Under the pieces are notes generated by a model, which saw only the letters and a list, made by a program, of their open reading frames with translations, did no database searches and was not told the origin of the DNA. A stretch of DNA of 64,000 nucleotides from Candidatus Jettenia caeni (GTDB taxonomy: Bacteria; Planctomycetota; Brocadiia; Brocadiales; Brocadiaceae), in the NCBI GenBank assembly GCA_000296795.1, contig BAFH01000004.1, forward strand, positions 1,148,868 to 1,212,867, read 5' to 3'. Positions within the stretch are counted from its first letter, which is position 1. Each line of letters starts with the position of its first letter. A program made the position numbers and the translations under genes. Shown here piece after piece: positions 37,277 to 46,206 of this stretch.

Positions 37277-38332
37277 ATGATGATAAGCAGAATAAATAAA
37301 TTACTACAAACTGCCCGGAGGCTTAAGAAGCTATTTGACCGAAAGATACTTATTTTGCATTATCATCGTATAACTGAAGAGCATTCAGATCCCAATTCTT
37401 TATGTATAACCCCACAAAATTTCTCTGATCACCTGGAGATTTTGCAAAAGTACGCCCGGCCAATACAACTACAGCAATTGATTAAAGCGTTCCATAATAA
37501 AAATCTCCCGCATAAATCGGTAGCAATTACCTTTGATGATGATTATGCGGATAACCTCCATAATGCCAAACTATTGCTGGAATGCCACGATATCCCGGCA
37601 ACGATGTTCCTTACTACCGGATATATTGGAAAGATGTGTGATTTCTGGTGGGAGGAACTGGATAATCTATTGCTACAGCCAGATATGTTATCAAAGACGC
37701 TTCGCTTAAGTATGAATAAAAATATTAACCAATGGGAATCGAGTAAAGCAGTTCAGAGCTATCATGAGGACTATTGGAACTATCGCCGTTGGATGAATTG
37801 GGAAAAAGACGATCCTTGTGCCCGCCACGTCATTTATCTCTCCCTTTATGAACTGTTACACCATTTGTCAGAAGAAGAACAACAAGAGGTAATTGACAAA
37901 CTGTTACTGTGGGTTAATATCAGGTCAACCGATACTGATCAACAAACTCCTGACTCTCTCTCATTTGAGGATGTATACGCCCTGGCACAAGGAAAACTTA
38001 TTGAGATTGGGGCGCATACCGTAACACATCCAATACTTTCCACACTCCCACTGGCTACGCAACGAAAAGAGATACTTCAAAGTAAAGCGTATCTTGAAGA
38101 GATACTGAGCCGTCCAATAACAAGTTTTGCATATCCTTATGGCAGAGAGTGCGATTATACGGAAGAAACAGTCACCCTTGTGCAAGAAGCCGGATTTCAT
38201 TGTGCTTGTACGAATGCTTCTGGTATTATTGGAAGAGATACAAACTGTTTTCAGTTACCTCGCATCCAGATATATAATTGGAATGGGGAAGAGTTTTCTC
38301 AGCAATTATCGAGATGGCTTAATTTCCAATAA
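37277..38332 (+). CDS. Polysaccharide deacetylase (carbohydrate esterase family 4 / NodB-like)
   Basis: The 351-residue protein has KILILHYHRITEE near residue 25, the first NodB motif VAITFDDDYADN (about 86-97; the usual TFDDG is TFDDD here), the metal-binding HTVTHPILST (about 247-256) and SFAYPYGRECDYTEETV. Family members remove N- or O-acetyl groups from extracellular glycans. No signal peptide is obvious, as in several polysaccharide-locus members. It opens the locus, and lies upstream of the riboswitch that precedes the first glycosyltransferase. Confidence 0.85.
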   Translation: MMISRINKLLQTARRLKKLFDRKILILHYHRITEEHSDPNSLCITPQNFSDHLEILQKYARPIQLQQLIKAFHNKNLPHKSVAITFDDDYADNLHNAKLLLECHDIPATMFLTTGYIGKMCDFWWEELDNLLLQPDMLSKTLRLSMNKNINQWESSKAVQSYHEDYWNYRRWMNWEKDDPCARHVIYLSLYELLHHLSEEEQQEVIDKLLLWVNIRSTDTDQQTPDSLSFEDVYALAQGKLIEIGAHTVTHPILSTLPLATQRKEILQSKAYLEEILSRPITSFAYPYGRECDYTEETVTLVQEAGFHCACTNASGIIGRDTNCFQLPRIQIYNWNGEEFSQQLSRWLNFQ

Positions 38333-38345
38333 TACTATATTTTAT

Positions 38346-38375
38346 TTGACATAAAATGCTATACTTGAATATAAT
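38346..38375 (+). promoter_or_regulatory. Consensus sigma-70 promoter upstream of the riboswitch
   Basis: Perfect TTGACA (38346-38351) and perfect TATAAT (38370-38375) are separated by 18 bases, just after the deacetylase stop at 38332. A start near 38382 would place the whole c-di-GMP-type riboswitch and terminator in the leader of the 38737 glycosyltransferase mRNA. Confidence 0.65.
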
Positions 38376-38460
38376 TAATAAATAAGTATGTATAATCTGT
38401 TATTCCACACAAACAAGTTGCACTTAAAGTTTTGCGAGAAGACGTGGGATAAGATATACA

Positions 38461-38600
38461 TAGTCAAAATCAAAACGACAAAGGCAAACCCTGAGTGATC
38501 AGGGGACGCAAAGTAAAGGATCTTTAATCATACTGGTAGAGGCGTATCATGATACGCCTCTACCAGTATGATTAAAGATAGCCCTACCACCGAACATGAT
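38461..38600 (+). promoter_or_regulatory. c-di-GMP-I (GEMM) type riboswitch with palindrome-extended P3
   Basis: Conserved blocks appear in order: AAAGGCAAACC at 38480-38490, a 6-bp P2 hairpin CCCTGA-GTGA-TCAGGG (38489-38504) capped by a GNRA tetraloop, GGGACGCAAAG at 38503-38513, then P3 whose basal part pairs TAAAGG (38514-38519) with AGCCCTA (38580-38586), ending GCCCTACCACCG (38581-38592). These correspond to the GEMM consensus (GGCAAACC, GACGCAAAG, TAGCC) with the tetraloop facing its receptor in P3. The base aligned with Vc2 G20, just before CAAACC, is G, favouring c-di-GMP over cGAMP. P1 pairing is not convincingly seen. P3 continues as a perfect 30-bp stem. The call rests on motif matching, not on a covariance search. 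Confidence 0.8.
38520..38579. repeat. Perfect 60-bp palindrome forming the riboswitch P3 stem
   Basis: Positions 38520-38549 (ATCTTTAATCATACTGGTAG, then AGGCGTATCA) are followed directly by their exact reverse complement at 38550-38579, with no spacer in DNA. In RNA it would form a stem of roughly 28 bp with a tiny loop, extending P3 far past the usual length. In DNA, such a palindrome could extrude as a cruciform. The sequence reads as an insertion into a natural P3. Confidence 0.9.
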
Positions 38601-38626
38601 AAATATATTTGAAATAAATCAGAGAA

Positions 38627-38680
38627 CCTTACTCTGAGAATATTTGACTTAATATTCTCAGAGTAAGGTTTTTGTGTTTT
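38627..38680 (+). terminator. Intrinsic terminator downstream of the riboswitch
   Basis: CCTTACTCTGAGAATATT (38627-38644), loop TGACTT, and AATATTCTCAGAGTAAGG (38651-38668) make a perfect 18-bp stem followed by TTTTTGTGTTTT. It lies 27 bases after the last conserved riboswitch block and 57 bases before the 38737 start, the expected place of a riboswitch-controlled terminator. A competing antiterminator was not resolved by eye. Confidence 0.85.
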
Positions 38681-38736
38681 AAGAGTGCGTGTAGGAACAA
38701 CATCAAAACAAATCTTAGTTGAATGGAATATAATAG

Positions 38737-39666
38737 ATGTCACAAGTTAGCATAATTATTCCTACGTATAATCGTGTTAAGCTTCTCCACTCGGCAATTA
38801 CCAGTGTATTAAATCAGACATTTCAGGATTTTGAGATAGTTGTAATAGATGATGGTTCACAAGATAATACGCAGGAAATTGTAAAGAATTTTCATGATGA
38901 GAGAATACGGTATATACGCCATAAGGAAAATAAAGGAGAAGCCGGTGCCAGAAACACGGGAATAATAAATTCACATGCTGAATACATAGCATTCTTAGAT
39001 GACGATGACGAATGGTTACCGGAAAAACTCCAGCTACAAGTTGATTTATTAAAAGATAGCGAATCCAAAGTTGGATGTATATATACGGGTTATTTAGTAG
39101 TAGATACAACGAAGGGAAAAATATTACGCCGAAGGATTCCCATAAAACGAGGAGACATTTATCACGATATATTTGTAAGAAATTATATTGGAGTTCCCTC
39201 TACTGTTATTCTCAGAAGAGAATGCTTTTACAAGGTAAATTTATTCGATGAGAACATAATCTTTGGAACCGATTATGATATGTGGATCCGGATTGCAAAA
39301 GAATTTCATTTTGATTATATAGAAAAACCTCTCGTTAAGTATTACATTCACAAAAATAGACTTTCTGCTAATTTGGATATACAAATTAAAGGATTTGAAA
39401 CAATTCTGAAAAAATACAATCAATTTTTCACCTTAAATAATAAAATTTACTGTCATCAGTATATATATCTTGGCTTACTGTATTGTTGCACCGGAAATTT
39501 CAAAAAAGGAAGAGAAATATTTTTTAAAACAATACGGCTACGTCCATTTGGAATAAGAAGTTATCTGGGCCTTGCGCTCTCCCTTTTCAGTACAGATAAT
39601 TTCAGGAGAATAAGAAATTTAATAGAAAAATTTCTCTTGTACCGCAAAAATCAGACCCCATTTTAA
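38737..39666 (+). CDS. Family 2 glycosyltransferase (GT-A), riboswitch-controlled
   Basis: The 309-residue protein starts MSQVSIIIPTYNRVKLLHSA, has VVIDDGSQDNTQEIV (about 31-45), RNTGIINSHAEYIAFLDDDDEW (metal-binding DDD near 87-90) and the acceptor-side GTDYDMWIRIA, typical of GT2 enzymes that add sugars from nucleotide donors to lipid-linked or protein-linked glycans. The C-terminal 80 residues are Lys/Arg rich. Its leader carries the c-di-GMP-type riboswitch. The sugar is unknown. Confidence 0.88.
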   Translation: MSQVSIIIPTYNRVKLLHSAITSVLNQTFQDFEIVVIDDGSQDNTQEIVKNFHDERIRYIRHKENKGEAGARNTGIINSHAEYIAFLDDDDEWLPEKLQLQVDLLKDSESKVGCIYTGYLVVDTTKGKILRRRIPIKRGDIYHDIFVRNYIGVPSTVILRRECFYKVNLFDENIIFGTDYDMWIRIAKEFHFDYIEKPLVKYYIHKNRLSANLDIQIKGFETILKKYNQFFTLNNKIYCHQYIYLGLLYCCTGNFKKGREIFFKTIRLRPFGIRSYLGLALSLFSTDNFRRIRNLIEKFLLYRKNQTPF

Positions 39667-39827
39667 GACTAAAACATTAAGAGCCTAAATTTTGTAATGG
39701 AACACAAATTTATCATTTACCATTTTCTCCCAAATAATTTATAACAATAATTATCTTGATAACAAGATATATCTTTGATATACATTAAGTTAGGGTATTT
39801 CTTAGAATATCGTATTTTTACATAAAG

Positions 39828-40667
39828 ATGTCTCCAACCGATTTAAATCTTGCTTATCCTTCTGAAAGAAGTATTTCTACCTTACATAAGAAGTCACACC
39901 ATAGGAGTTCATTGGTCTACCACGTGGACTTACTATACCACCTCGTGCGTCGCGATTTTACTTTACGTTATAAACAATCGGTACTTGGCGTCCTTTGGTC
40001 ACTTGTGATCCCCTTAGCTCAACTCATCGTACTAGTATTCCTCTTCGATATCGTTGTCCCACTGAAGATTGAAGCCTATCCGGTTTTTGTCTTCTGTGCT
40101 TTACTGCCATGGACGTGGTTCAGCACATGTTTGGGTTCAGCAGGTAATCTCTTTATTCATAATCGGGATTTAGTTCGACGGCCCAATTTTGCACCCGCTA
40201 TTCTTATTATTGTGAATACCCTATCAAACTTACTGAATTATGTAGTAGCCATGCCGATACTTTTTGGCATGTTAATCTTTTACGGCAAAACTCTGACATG
40301 GGCTTTATTAACCCTTCCCCTGCTTATCCTCATCCAGGGCATTTTGATTGTTAGTCTTGGTTTAACGATTGCAACCCTGAACGTCTTTTATCGTGATATA
40401 CAGCATATGATGAGCATGATGCTTATGCTACTGTTCTATCTGACTCCTGTTTTTTATCGTTCCCAGTCGGCTGTTGAAAATTATCGTATCTTGTACACGT
40501 ACAGCCCGCTTGCAATATTAATCCAGAACTATCGGGCAATCTTTCTCTACGGCACATTCCCCGAATGGAATTCATTACTCATTGCCGGCATTATAAGCGT
40601 TGTTCTCTGCTGCTTCAGTTACCTTATGTATTGTCGTTACCTTCACGATGTCATCGATACCATTTAG
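39828..40667 (+). CDS. wzm: ABC-2 type polysaccharide exporter permease (Wzm-like)
   Basis: The 279-residue protein has the ABC2 signature: DLLYHLVRRDFTLRYKQSVLGVLWSLVIPL, six predicted hydrophobic segments (about 40-62, 70-90, 115-135, 150-175, 180-205, 245-268) and the C-terminal YSPLAILIQNYRAIFLYG. With the next gene it forms the exporter that flips a completed glycan across the inner membrane. A gap of 26 bases separates it from the ATPase start. Confidence 0.88.
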   Translation: MSPTDLNLAYPSERSISTLHKKSHHRSSLVYHVDLLYHLVRRDFTLRYKQSVLGVLWSLVIPLAQLIVLVFLFDIVVPLKIEAYPVFVFCALLPWTWFSTCLGSAGNLFIHNRDLVRRPNFAPAILIIVNTLSNLLNYVVAMPILFGMLIFYGKTLTWALLTLPLLILIQGILIVSLGLTIATLNVFYRDIQHMMSMMLMLLFYLTPVFYRSQSAVENYRILYTYSPLAILIQNYRAIFLYGTFPEWNSLLIAGIISVVLCCFSYLMYCRYLHDVIDTI

Positions 40668-40693
40668 TTAAGCGATTATTCGAGGAGTATGGG

Positions 40694-41977
40694 GTGTCTG
40701 CCGTTCTCACTGTAGAATCTGTCTCAAAGCAATTTAAAATCCAGCGCAATCGTCCTGTTTCCCTCAAAGAATCTATAATCTGGTGGTTCCATAACCGTTA
40801 TAATACCAGCAATAACAGATTTTGGGCGCTCCGCGATATTAGTTTTTCAGTAGAGCAAGGTCAGGTATTGGGTATTATTGGCCATAACGGTGCAGGAAAA
40901 AGTACTCTGCTGCGTTTATTATGTGGCCTGGGAAGGCCTACCTGTGGACGTATCCAACGTACAGGACACGTAAGCGGCTTACTTGAATTGGGAAGCGGAT
41001 TCCATCCTGACATGACCGGCCGTGAGAATCTCATGACGGGAGGAATCCTGAGCGGCCTGACCAGAGGCGAGGTACAGGCAAGGCAGCAGGAGATCATAGC
41101 CTTTGCCGAATTGGAAGAATTCATCGATCAGCCAGTAAGAACCTACTCCAACGGTATGTATTTACGGCTTGCATTCGCAGCAGCTATCCATTTTGACCCC
41201 GATGTACTCATTATCGATGAAGTGTTAGCAGTTGGCGACTCACGCTTTCAGAAAAGGTGTCTTGAACGGTTGAATGCCTTTCGTATATCAGGTAAAGCCT
41301 TAATCCTGACATCACACGACACTGAGCAGATCAAAAGCTTGTGTGATGAAGTCCTGGTATTAGAGGAAGGCCGTGTCGTGATGCAGGGTGACCCGGCAAG
41401 CGCCATAAGTTGCTATAATGATCTGATGCGCCAGAGGACAGAAAAACGGGCTGCACAGCTTTTCAATGGAGCAGTTCAACCAAGTCTGACAGTTGAACAT
41501 GGCAATCGTATGGGGACACAGGAAGTATCGATCTGTGCTGTCCATCTGTATGATAAACAAGGAAATATGAATGATACCCTGCATAGCGGAGATGGATTGA
41601 CAATCGAACTTAAATACAATCTTACTGCGTCTCTGTCCGACATGGCTCTTCTCCTGGGTATCTATAGCGAGACTAATGTTAAGTGTTTTGAGACCTATAT
41701 CCTATCGGTAAGTGCAACCTTTGGTCCCCTAACCAAACAAGGCAGTTTCAGTTGTCACTTCCGGGAATTACCCTTGCTCCCTGGATTATATTATATTACC
41801 GTAGGTCTCTATCCTGTTGATTGGAGCTATGTTTACGATTATCATTGGCAGATGCATCCCTTACACGTTCTAAAAAACGGAATACACTCTGGGGTTTCCG
41901 GTATAATTTCTCTTTATCCGGTCTGGTCTGTTCCACCAGAAAATTCAGGACAAGCTGAGACGAAGATACGAACCTAA
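40694..41977 (+). CDS. wzt: ABC exporter ATPase with C-terminal carbohydrate-binding domain (Wzt-like)
   Basis: The product (427 residues) has Walker A GIIGHNGAGKSTLL, signature YSNGMYLRLAFA (family variant) and Walker B DVLIIDEVLAVGD, then a beta-rich C-terminal half (about 270-427; LHSGDGLTIELKYNLTASLS, YYITVGLYPVDWSYVYDYHW) resembling Wzt C-terminal domains that recognise the glycan end. I chose GTG 40694 over an upstream ATG at 40565: CGAGGAG lies seven bases before it and the longer start overlaps the permease gene by 100 bases. The C-terminal domain suggests a glycan with a specific terminal cap. Confidence 0.88.
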   Translation: MSAVLTVESVSKQFKIQRNRPVSLKESIIWWFHNRYNTSNNRFWALRDISFSVEQGQVLGIIGHNGAGKSTLLRLLCGLGRPTCGRIQRTGHVSGLLELGSGFHPDMTGRENLMTGGILSGLTRGEVQARQQEIIAFAELEEFIDQPVRTYSNGMYLRLAFAAAIHFDPDVLIIDEVLAVGDSRFQKRCLERLNAFRISGKALILTSHDTEQIKSLCDEVLVLEEGRVVMQGDPASAISCYNDLMRQRTEKRAAQLFNGAVQPSLTVEHGNRMGTQEVSICAVHLYDKQGNMNDTLHSGDGLTIELKYNLTASLSDMALLLGIYSETNVKCFETYILSVSATFGPLTKQGSFSCHFRELPLLPGLYYITVGLYPVDWSYVYDYHWQMHPLHVLKNGIHSGVSGIISLYPVWSVPPENSGQAETKIRT

Positions 41978-42145
41978 TTAAACACAGTCACATATTACAT
42001 GCAAAACCAACAGAAATCATCGCCGTTGATTTTTCGCTCGATTGAGTCCGTTAAAGACCGTAAAAGCAAAGAGGTTTATCGTAAACCGGTTCTAAACTTG
42101 CTGTAAAACGCTATACGATGGGGAAATCAAAAAGGAGCAATATAT

Positions 42146-43390
42146 ATGGAATCGAAAAAATATGTGATTCAAACTGATCAAATCAAAAGTCCTTTGATAA
42201 GTATTATTGTCACGAATTTCAACTATGCAAGATATATTGAGACTTGCCTGCAATCGATAGCTGATCAAACGTATACAAAATTTGAGTGCGTTATTGTGGA
42301 TGACGTCTCTCAAGATAATTCCGTAGAGATTATTGAACGCTTCATCGATAACAACCAGGTATCGGACCGATTTCGTTTAGTACAGCATGGGGAAAACCAG
42401 GGTCAAATGGCGGCGTTCCAGACAGGCCTTGAACACACAAGCGGCCGATTTGTGGTATTTGTTGATGCTGACGATCTTTTGCTGCCGGATTTCATTGAAA
42501 CCCATCTCAAGGCACATTTGAATTCGTCCTACGAGGCAGCTTTAAGCAACTCGGATCAGTTCCAGATCGGGTCCGATGGACAGATTCTCAGCGCCACCCA
42601 CATTGTCATGTACAAAAACCGTGGCAATACGAGATCGATCGCGAGGGAACCAAAGAATGGTCAGTGTGAGTGGGACTTCCCGCATGAGGGGCCAATAACC
42701 TTTCGGCAACCGGATTTACCCATAGAATACTATCACGCATGGGAGGTTCCGCAATGGGGCTGGATGTGGAGCACGACCAGCGCAGCGATGTTTCGACGCG
42801 ATGTTTTGAATATGATTATGTCTGAGGAATGCCGTTGTCTCAGGGTGTGTGCGGATAGCTATTTATTTCATTTCTCCCACGCGCTTGGTGGCACCCTGAT
42901 AATCCCTGCCGTCCATGGGTGCTATCGCCGCCACGGCAGTAACGCCTTCTCCAATAACCCCATTATTGGCGGCTTTAACAGTCCCGGTGACGTTCGGAGA
43001 GACCCTAAAGCACTTTCCAGGGAGCTTAGTTTTCGGCTTGCTATCAAACGCTTCGACTATTTTCATGCTGTAATCGGCAGAGATCGTATAATTTGGCTCT
43101 TAAAGTATTTTGGTTCCGGCAGGAAATTTATAAAACTCACACTATCACCCAAAACCTTCCCCGAAAACATGTTCATACCAAGCGTGCGCATAACCCCGGA
43201 AAACATATTTTACCCGAAGATTTTTAGGTCTCCGGTTGCGCCACAGAAAATAATTATCCGCGTAATCGGGAGGTTCTATTTGAGGTTTGTTCGATACATG
43301 TATCAAGTAATTAGATTCTTTAGAAATCCCAGAGTAGACCGGATCAAGTTTTCTCTGGAATCTTGCTCCAAAGAGACCGATAGCGTGTGA
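42146..43390 (+). CDS. Family 2 glycosyltransferase
   Basis: The 414-residue protein has LISIIVTNFNYARYIETCLQSI (about 17-38), VIVDDVSQDNSVEII, and VVFVDADDLLLPDF (DAD metal motif about 108-121). Compared with ordinary GT2 enzymes it has a large C-terminal region (about 230-414) with Cys-rich ECRCLRVCADS and basic helices. AAAAGGAG precedes the ATG (about eight bases). It follows a 168-base gap from wzt in which a 35-codon frame (41999-42106) is not called. Confidence 0.85.
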   Translation: MESKKYVIQTDQIKSPLISIIVTNFNYARYIETCLQSIADQTYTKFECVIVDDVSQDNSVEIIERFIDNNQVSDRFRLVQHGENQGQMAAFQTGLEHTSGRFVVFVDADDLLLPDFIETHLKAHLNSSYEAALSNSDQFQIGSDGQILSATHIVMYKNRGNTRSIAREPKNGQCEWDFPHEGPITFRQPDLPIEYYHAWEVPQWGWMWSTTSAAMFRRDVLNMIMSEECRCLRVCADSYLFHFSHALGGTLIIPAVHGCYRRHGSNAFSNNPIIGGFNSPGDVRRDPKALSRELSFRLAIKRFDYFHAVIGRDRIIWLLKYFGSGRKFIKLTLSPKTFPENMFIPSVRITPENIFYPKIFRSPVAPQKIIIRVIGRFYLRFVRYMYQVIRFFRNPRVDRIKFSLESCSKETDSV

Positions 43391-43451
43391 GCAGTAAAAT
43401 TCATCAAACCAGCAAGCTGAATAATCATTTATTAAAGTGAGAATTATAGCA

Positions 43452-44711
43452 ATGAAAATGGAAAAATCTCTTAAAGAATACTTGATAGACTTCTATCTTC
43501 ACAAATCTGATGTTTTTTGCATCATGCCATGGGTGCATATGCATAGCTGGCCTGATGGCAGAGTACTACCATGCTGTTATGCGAAATGCGATCAACCCAT
43601 CGGATATTTGAATAACGGTTTAAAAGTCGTTTGGAATAACGATGCTTACAAGGCCTTTCGGCAAAAAATGCTTAAAAATATTCCAATCCCAGAGTACTGC
43701 TATAAATGCTATGAATACGACAAGTCTGGAAACTTTTCTTATCGAAGATATGCAAATAAAAAATTCGGGAAACACTTCTATGAGGCTTTAGACGAAACGG
43801 ACGCAGACGGAACCTATAACGAGTTTACGCTTCGCTATTTAGATTTCCGGTTCTCAAACCTATGCAACCATCGCTGTAGATCATGCGGTCATGGACTTTC
43901 AAGTAACTGGTATGACGAGCATGTGAAGATACATGGCGATCCCGGCCTTCCAAAGGTAATCAAATCAAACAATCAAGCGTATCTTAAAGAGGTATTGGAA
44001 ATACTTCCGTCTGTAGAAGCTGTATATTTCGCAGGCGGTGAACCATTGATACAAGAGGAGCATTATCTCATACTCAACAAGCTTAGGGAAATAGGAAAAA
44101 CCGATGTTGATCTTTCGTATAACACGAATTTATCTATTCTCGGTATAAAGAATTATGATGTTTTTGATTTATGGCGTGGATTCAAGAGTCTCAGAATTGG
44201 CGCTAGTTTAGATGGTTCCGGAAGTCGTGGTGAGCTGCTAAGAAAAGGACAAAGTTGGGAAGTTATTGTGAGGAACAGGAAAAAATTAATGGAGAGCCCA
44301 CCAGAGGTAGGATATTTTGAATTTGGAGTTTCAGCTACAGTTGGAGCCATGAATGTTCTTCACATTCCGGATTTCCACCGTGAATGGATTGATGCGGGTC
44401 TTATTCCTCCAAATGCTTTCCTAATCAACCCTATTATGGATCCAAATTTTTTACGGGTGAATATATTACCGAGGGAATATAAAGATCAAGTAGAGAAAAA
44501 ATATAAAACATTTATGAGAGAATGTCTATCGGGATATGCGGAAACATACCAAGAATACGAAGCCTTTCTTAGGTTAATGTGGGAACATGATTTACAGGAG
44601 TATCTGCCTACTTATTTCTGGTGGATAAAGACACTGGACGAAAGTCGCGGTGAAAACTTTGTGCAAGTTTTCCCGGAATGGAAAGAGCTTTTTCTAAAGT
44701 ACGCTAAATGA
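43452..44711 (+). CDS. Radical SAM protein with twitch/SPASM-like N-terminus
   Basis: The product (about 419 residues from ATG 43452; a GTG at 43437 would add five) carries CNHRCRSC (CxxxCxxC cluster for the SAM-bound 4Fe-4S) at about residues 138-145, preceded by LRYLDFRFSNL. An N-terminal cysteine-bearing segment reads MPWVHMHSWPDGRVLPCCYAKCDQP, and CYKCYEYDKSG follows, an auxiliary cluster of the twitch type. AVYFAGGEPLIQEEHY is the GGE motif. Such proteins with this N-terminal SPASM-like part often sit in polysaccharide or glycopeptide loci. The substrate is unknown. Start choice is uncertain; no good ribosome site is seen for either. Confidence 0.8.
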   Translation: MKMEKSLKEYLIDFYLHKSDVFCIMPWVHMHSWPDGRVLPCCYAKCDQPIGYLNNGLKVVWNNDAYKAFRQKMLKNIPIPEYCYKCYEYDKSGNFSYRRYANKKFGKHFYEALDETDADGTYNEFTLRYLDFRFSNLCNHRCRSCGHGLSSNWYDEHVKIHGDPGLPKVIKSNNQAYLKEVLEILPSVEAVYFAGGEPLIQEEHYLILNKLREIGKTDVDLSYNTNLSILGIKNYDVFDLWRGFKSLRIGASLDGSGSRGELLRKGQSWEVIVRNRKKLMESPPEVGYFEFGVSATVGAMNVLHIPDFHREWIDAGLIPPNAFLINPIMDPNFLRVNILPREYKDQVEKKYKTFMRECLSGYAETYQEYEAFLRLMWEHDLQEYLPTYFWWIKTLDESRGENFVQVFPEWKELFLKYAK

Positions 44712-44869
44712 GTAAAAGTAAGATATAGGTAAAATTTTATTCTATACGCTTCCCTGCAGCATTATCTTGCTGAATGGTAGTTCTCGGTACAATAAAATAT
44801 AACTTTTATCCATTTCGGATGCGTACAAAAACAGCTACAAGATGTAATCGTCAGCTTATGGAAGGAAAA

Positions 44870-45982
44870 ATGATCATGGAACCAGATCAATTTGCTTCAG
44901 GCCAGCCTTTGGTGTCGGTCATTATCCCTGCATACAATGCGGAAGCTTTTATTCTGCATACATTAAATTCAGTGATCTCTCAAACTTACAAAAATATTGA
45001 GGTTATTGTAGTTGATGACGGCTCACATGATAAAACTGCACAAATTGTAGAATCAATTATGCAGCGTGATGATCGCGTGACACTTCTGCAACAGCCGAAT
45101 TCCGGGGTCTCAGCGGCACGTAACAAGGCAATTGAAAAATCCCGGGGTGAGTATATAGCACCTATTGATGCTGATGACATTTGGTACCCTCAAAGCATCG
45201 AGAAACAAGTACAGTGTATGTTACACGCAGGACCAAGCACGGGAGTCGTCTATGCCTGGTCAGCGCATATTGATGAAAAAGGCTTACTAACAGGCGGGCA
45301 CAATGCTTTCGATTTAGCGGGTGATGTTTTTGAGGCATTAATGTTTAGTAACTTTATTGGCAATGGGAGCGCATCTCTGATTCGTCGCATATGTTTTAAT
45401 CGAATTGGAGGGTATAACGCACAAGTTGAGCCTTGTGAGGATCTTGATTTATATCTCCGGATTGCAGAACTTTATAAGTTTCACGTAGTAAAAGAGTTTC
45501 TGGTCGGGTACCGTAAAACTACTGGCAGTAGGTCTTTTAATTGCAGAGGCATGGAAACGTCCCTACGTATAATACTAAGGAATAGAAAACAGCAATATCC
45601 TGATATTCCATTGTTCTTTTATCGCTGGTCATGGGGCCATTATTATTTATACCTCAGCAACCAAAGCAGATTATCCGGCCGCTACTGGATAAGCATTCAC
45701 TACCTGTATAAGGCAGCACGGGCAGATCTTGTTTTGCTCTTATATCCGGAATTTTACCGGCATCTGTGCAGATGCGGTTTGCGATTGGTAGAAAAAGCGG
45801 TTATTTTTACTGCCCGGATACTGCATTGTCCTTCAGCAACTAATTTTAGAAAGGCAGGTACTACTCATAAAAAATTTACGATTTCTGACATCGAAATACG
45901 GAGTAGTCGCCGATTACCGTGCAGTTTGAATAAATTGCATCGGGCTCGACTGCAGCGTATTCATCGTTTATTTGCAAAGTGA
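44870..45982 (+). CDS. Family 2 glycosyltransferase
   Basis: The product (about 370 residues) has LVSVIIPAYNAEAFILHTLN, VIVVDDGSHDKTAQIV, AARNKAIEKSRGEYIAPIDADDIW (DAD at about 93-95) and EDLDLYLRIAE. The open frame extends to 44774, but GGAAGGA ends five bases before the ATG at 44870, so I take that start (a second ATG follows at 44876). The C-terminus has short hydrophobic and Arg-rich stretches. It ends the locus, overlapping a tiny hydrophobic frame by four bases (45979). Confidence 0.83.
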   Translation: MIMEPDQFASGQPLVSVIIPAYNAEAFILHTLNSVISQTYKNIEVIVVDDGSHDKTAQIVESIMQRDDRVTLLQQPNSGVSAARNKAIEKSRGEYIAPIDADDIWYPQSIEKQVQCMLHAGPSTGVVYAWSAHIDEKGLLTGGHNAFDLAGDVFEALMFSNFIGNGSASLIRRICFNRIGGYNAQVEPCEDLDLYLRIAELYKFHVVKEFLVGYRKTTGSRSFNCRGMETSLRIILRNRKQQYPDIPLFFYRWSWGHYYLYLSNQSRLSGRYWISIHYLYKAARADLVLLLYPEFYRHLCRCGLRLVEKAVIFTARILHCPSATNFRKAGTTHKKFTISDIEIRSSRRLPCSLNKLHRARLQRIHRLFAK

Positions 45983-46161
45983 AAGCTGTTATGTTCAATA
46001 CTCCATCAGGCTCTCTTTCGCTATCCCTCTTTGCATGTCTTGCCATAATACTATATCTTCCCTTGTTCTTACTCGTTTTAACAGTTGTATATAGTCTACA
46101 GCAAATCTCTTATTTATCTATTTATTTACAGAATAATCTACTAGAATCATGTGAGACATAG
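45979..46161 (+). CDS. Possible 60-residue hydrophobic peptide
   Basis: The frame starts with GTG in a four-base overlap (GTGA) with the glycosyltransferase stop and has one or two hydrophobic stretches (SLSLFACLAIILYLPLFLLV). No family is recognised. It could be a small membrane protein of the locus or chance. Confidence 0.3.
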   Translation: MKAVMFNTPSGSLSLSLFACLAIILYLPLFLLVLTVVYSLQQISYLSIYLQNNLLESCET

Positions 46162-46206
46162 TAGGTATAAGGAGAGAATTTTTCATACACTGTAAGCCGG
46201 TTCCCG

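Noticed and set aside
38461..38600. cGAMP-sensing (cAG-I) variant of GEMM
   Set aside because: The base aligned with Vc2 position 20 is G, which fits c-di-GMP; cGAMP-type variants have A. Alignment was by eye, so this is not final.
41999..42106. 35-codon frame starting MQNQQKSSPLIFRSIESVKD between wzt and the next glycosyltransferase
   Set aside because: No family resemblance and no Shine-Dalgarno sequence; left uncalled.
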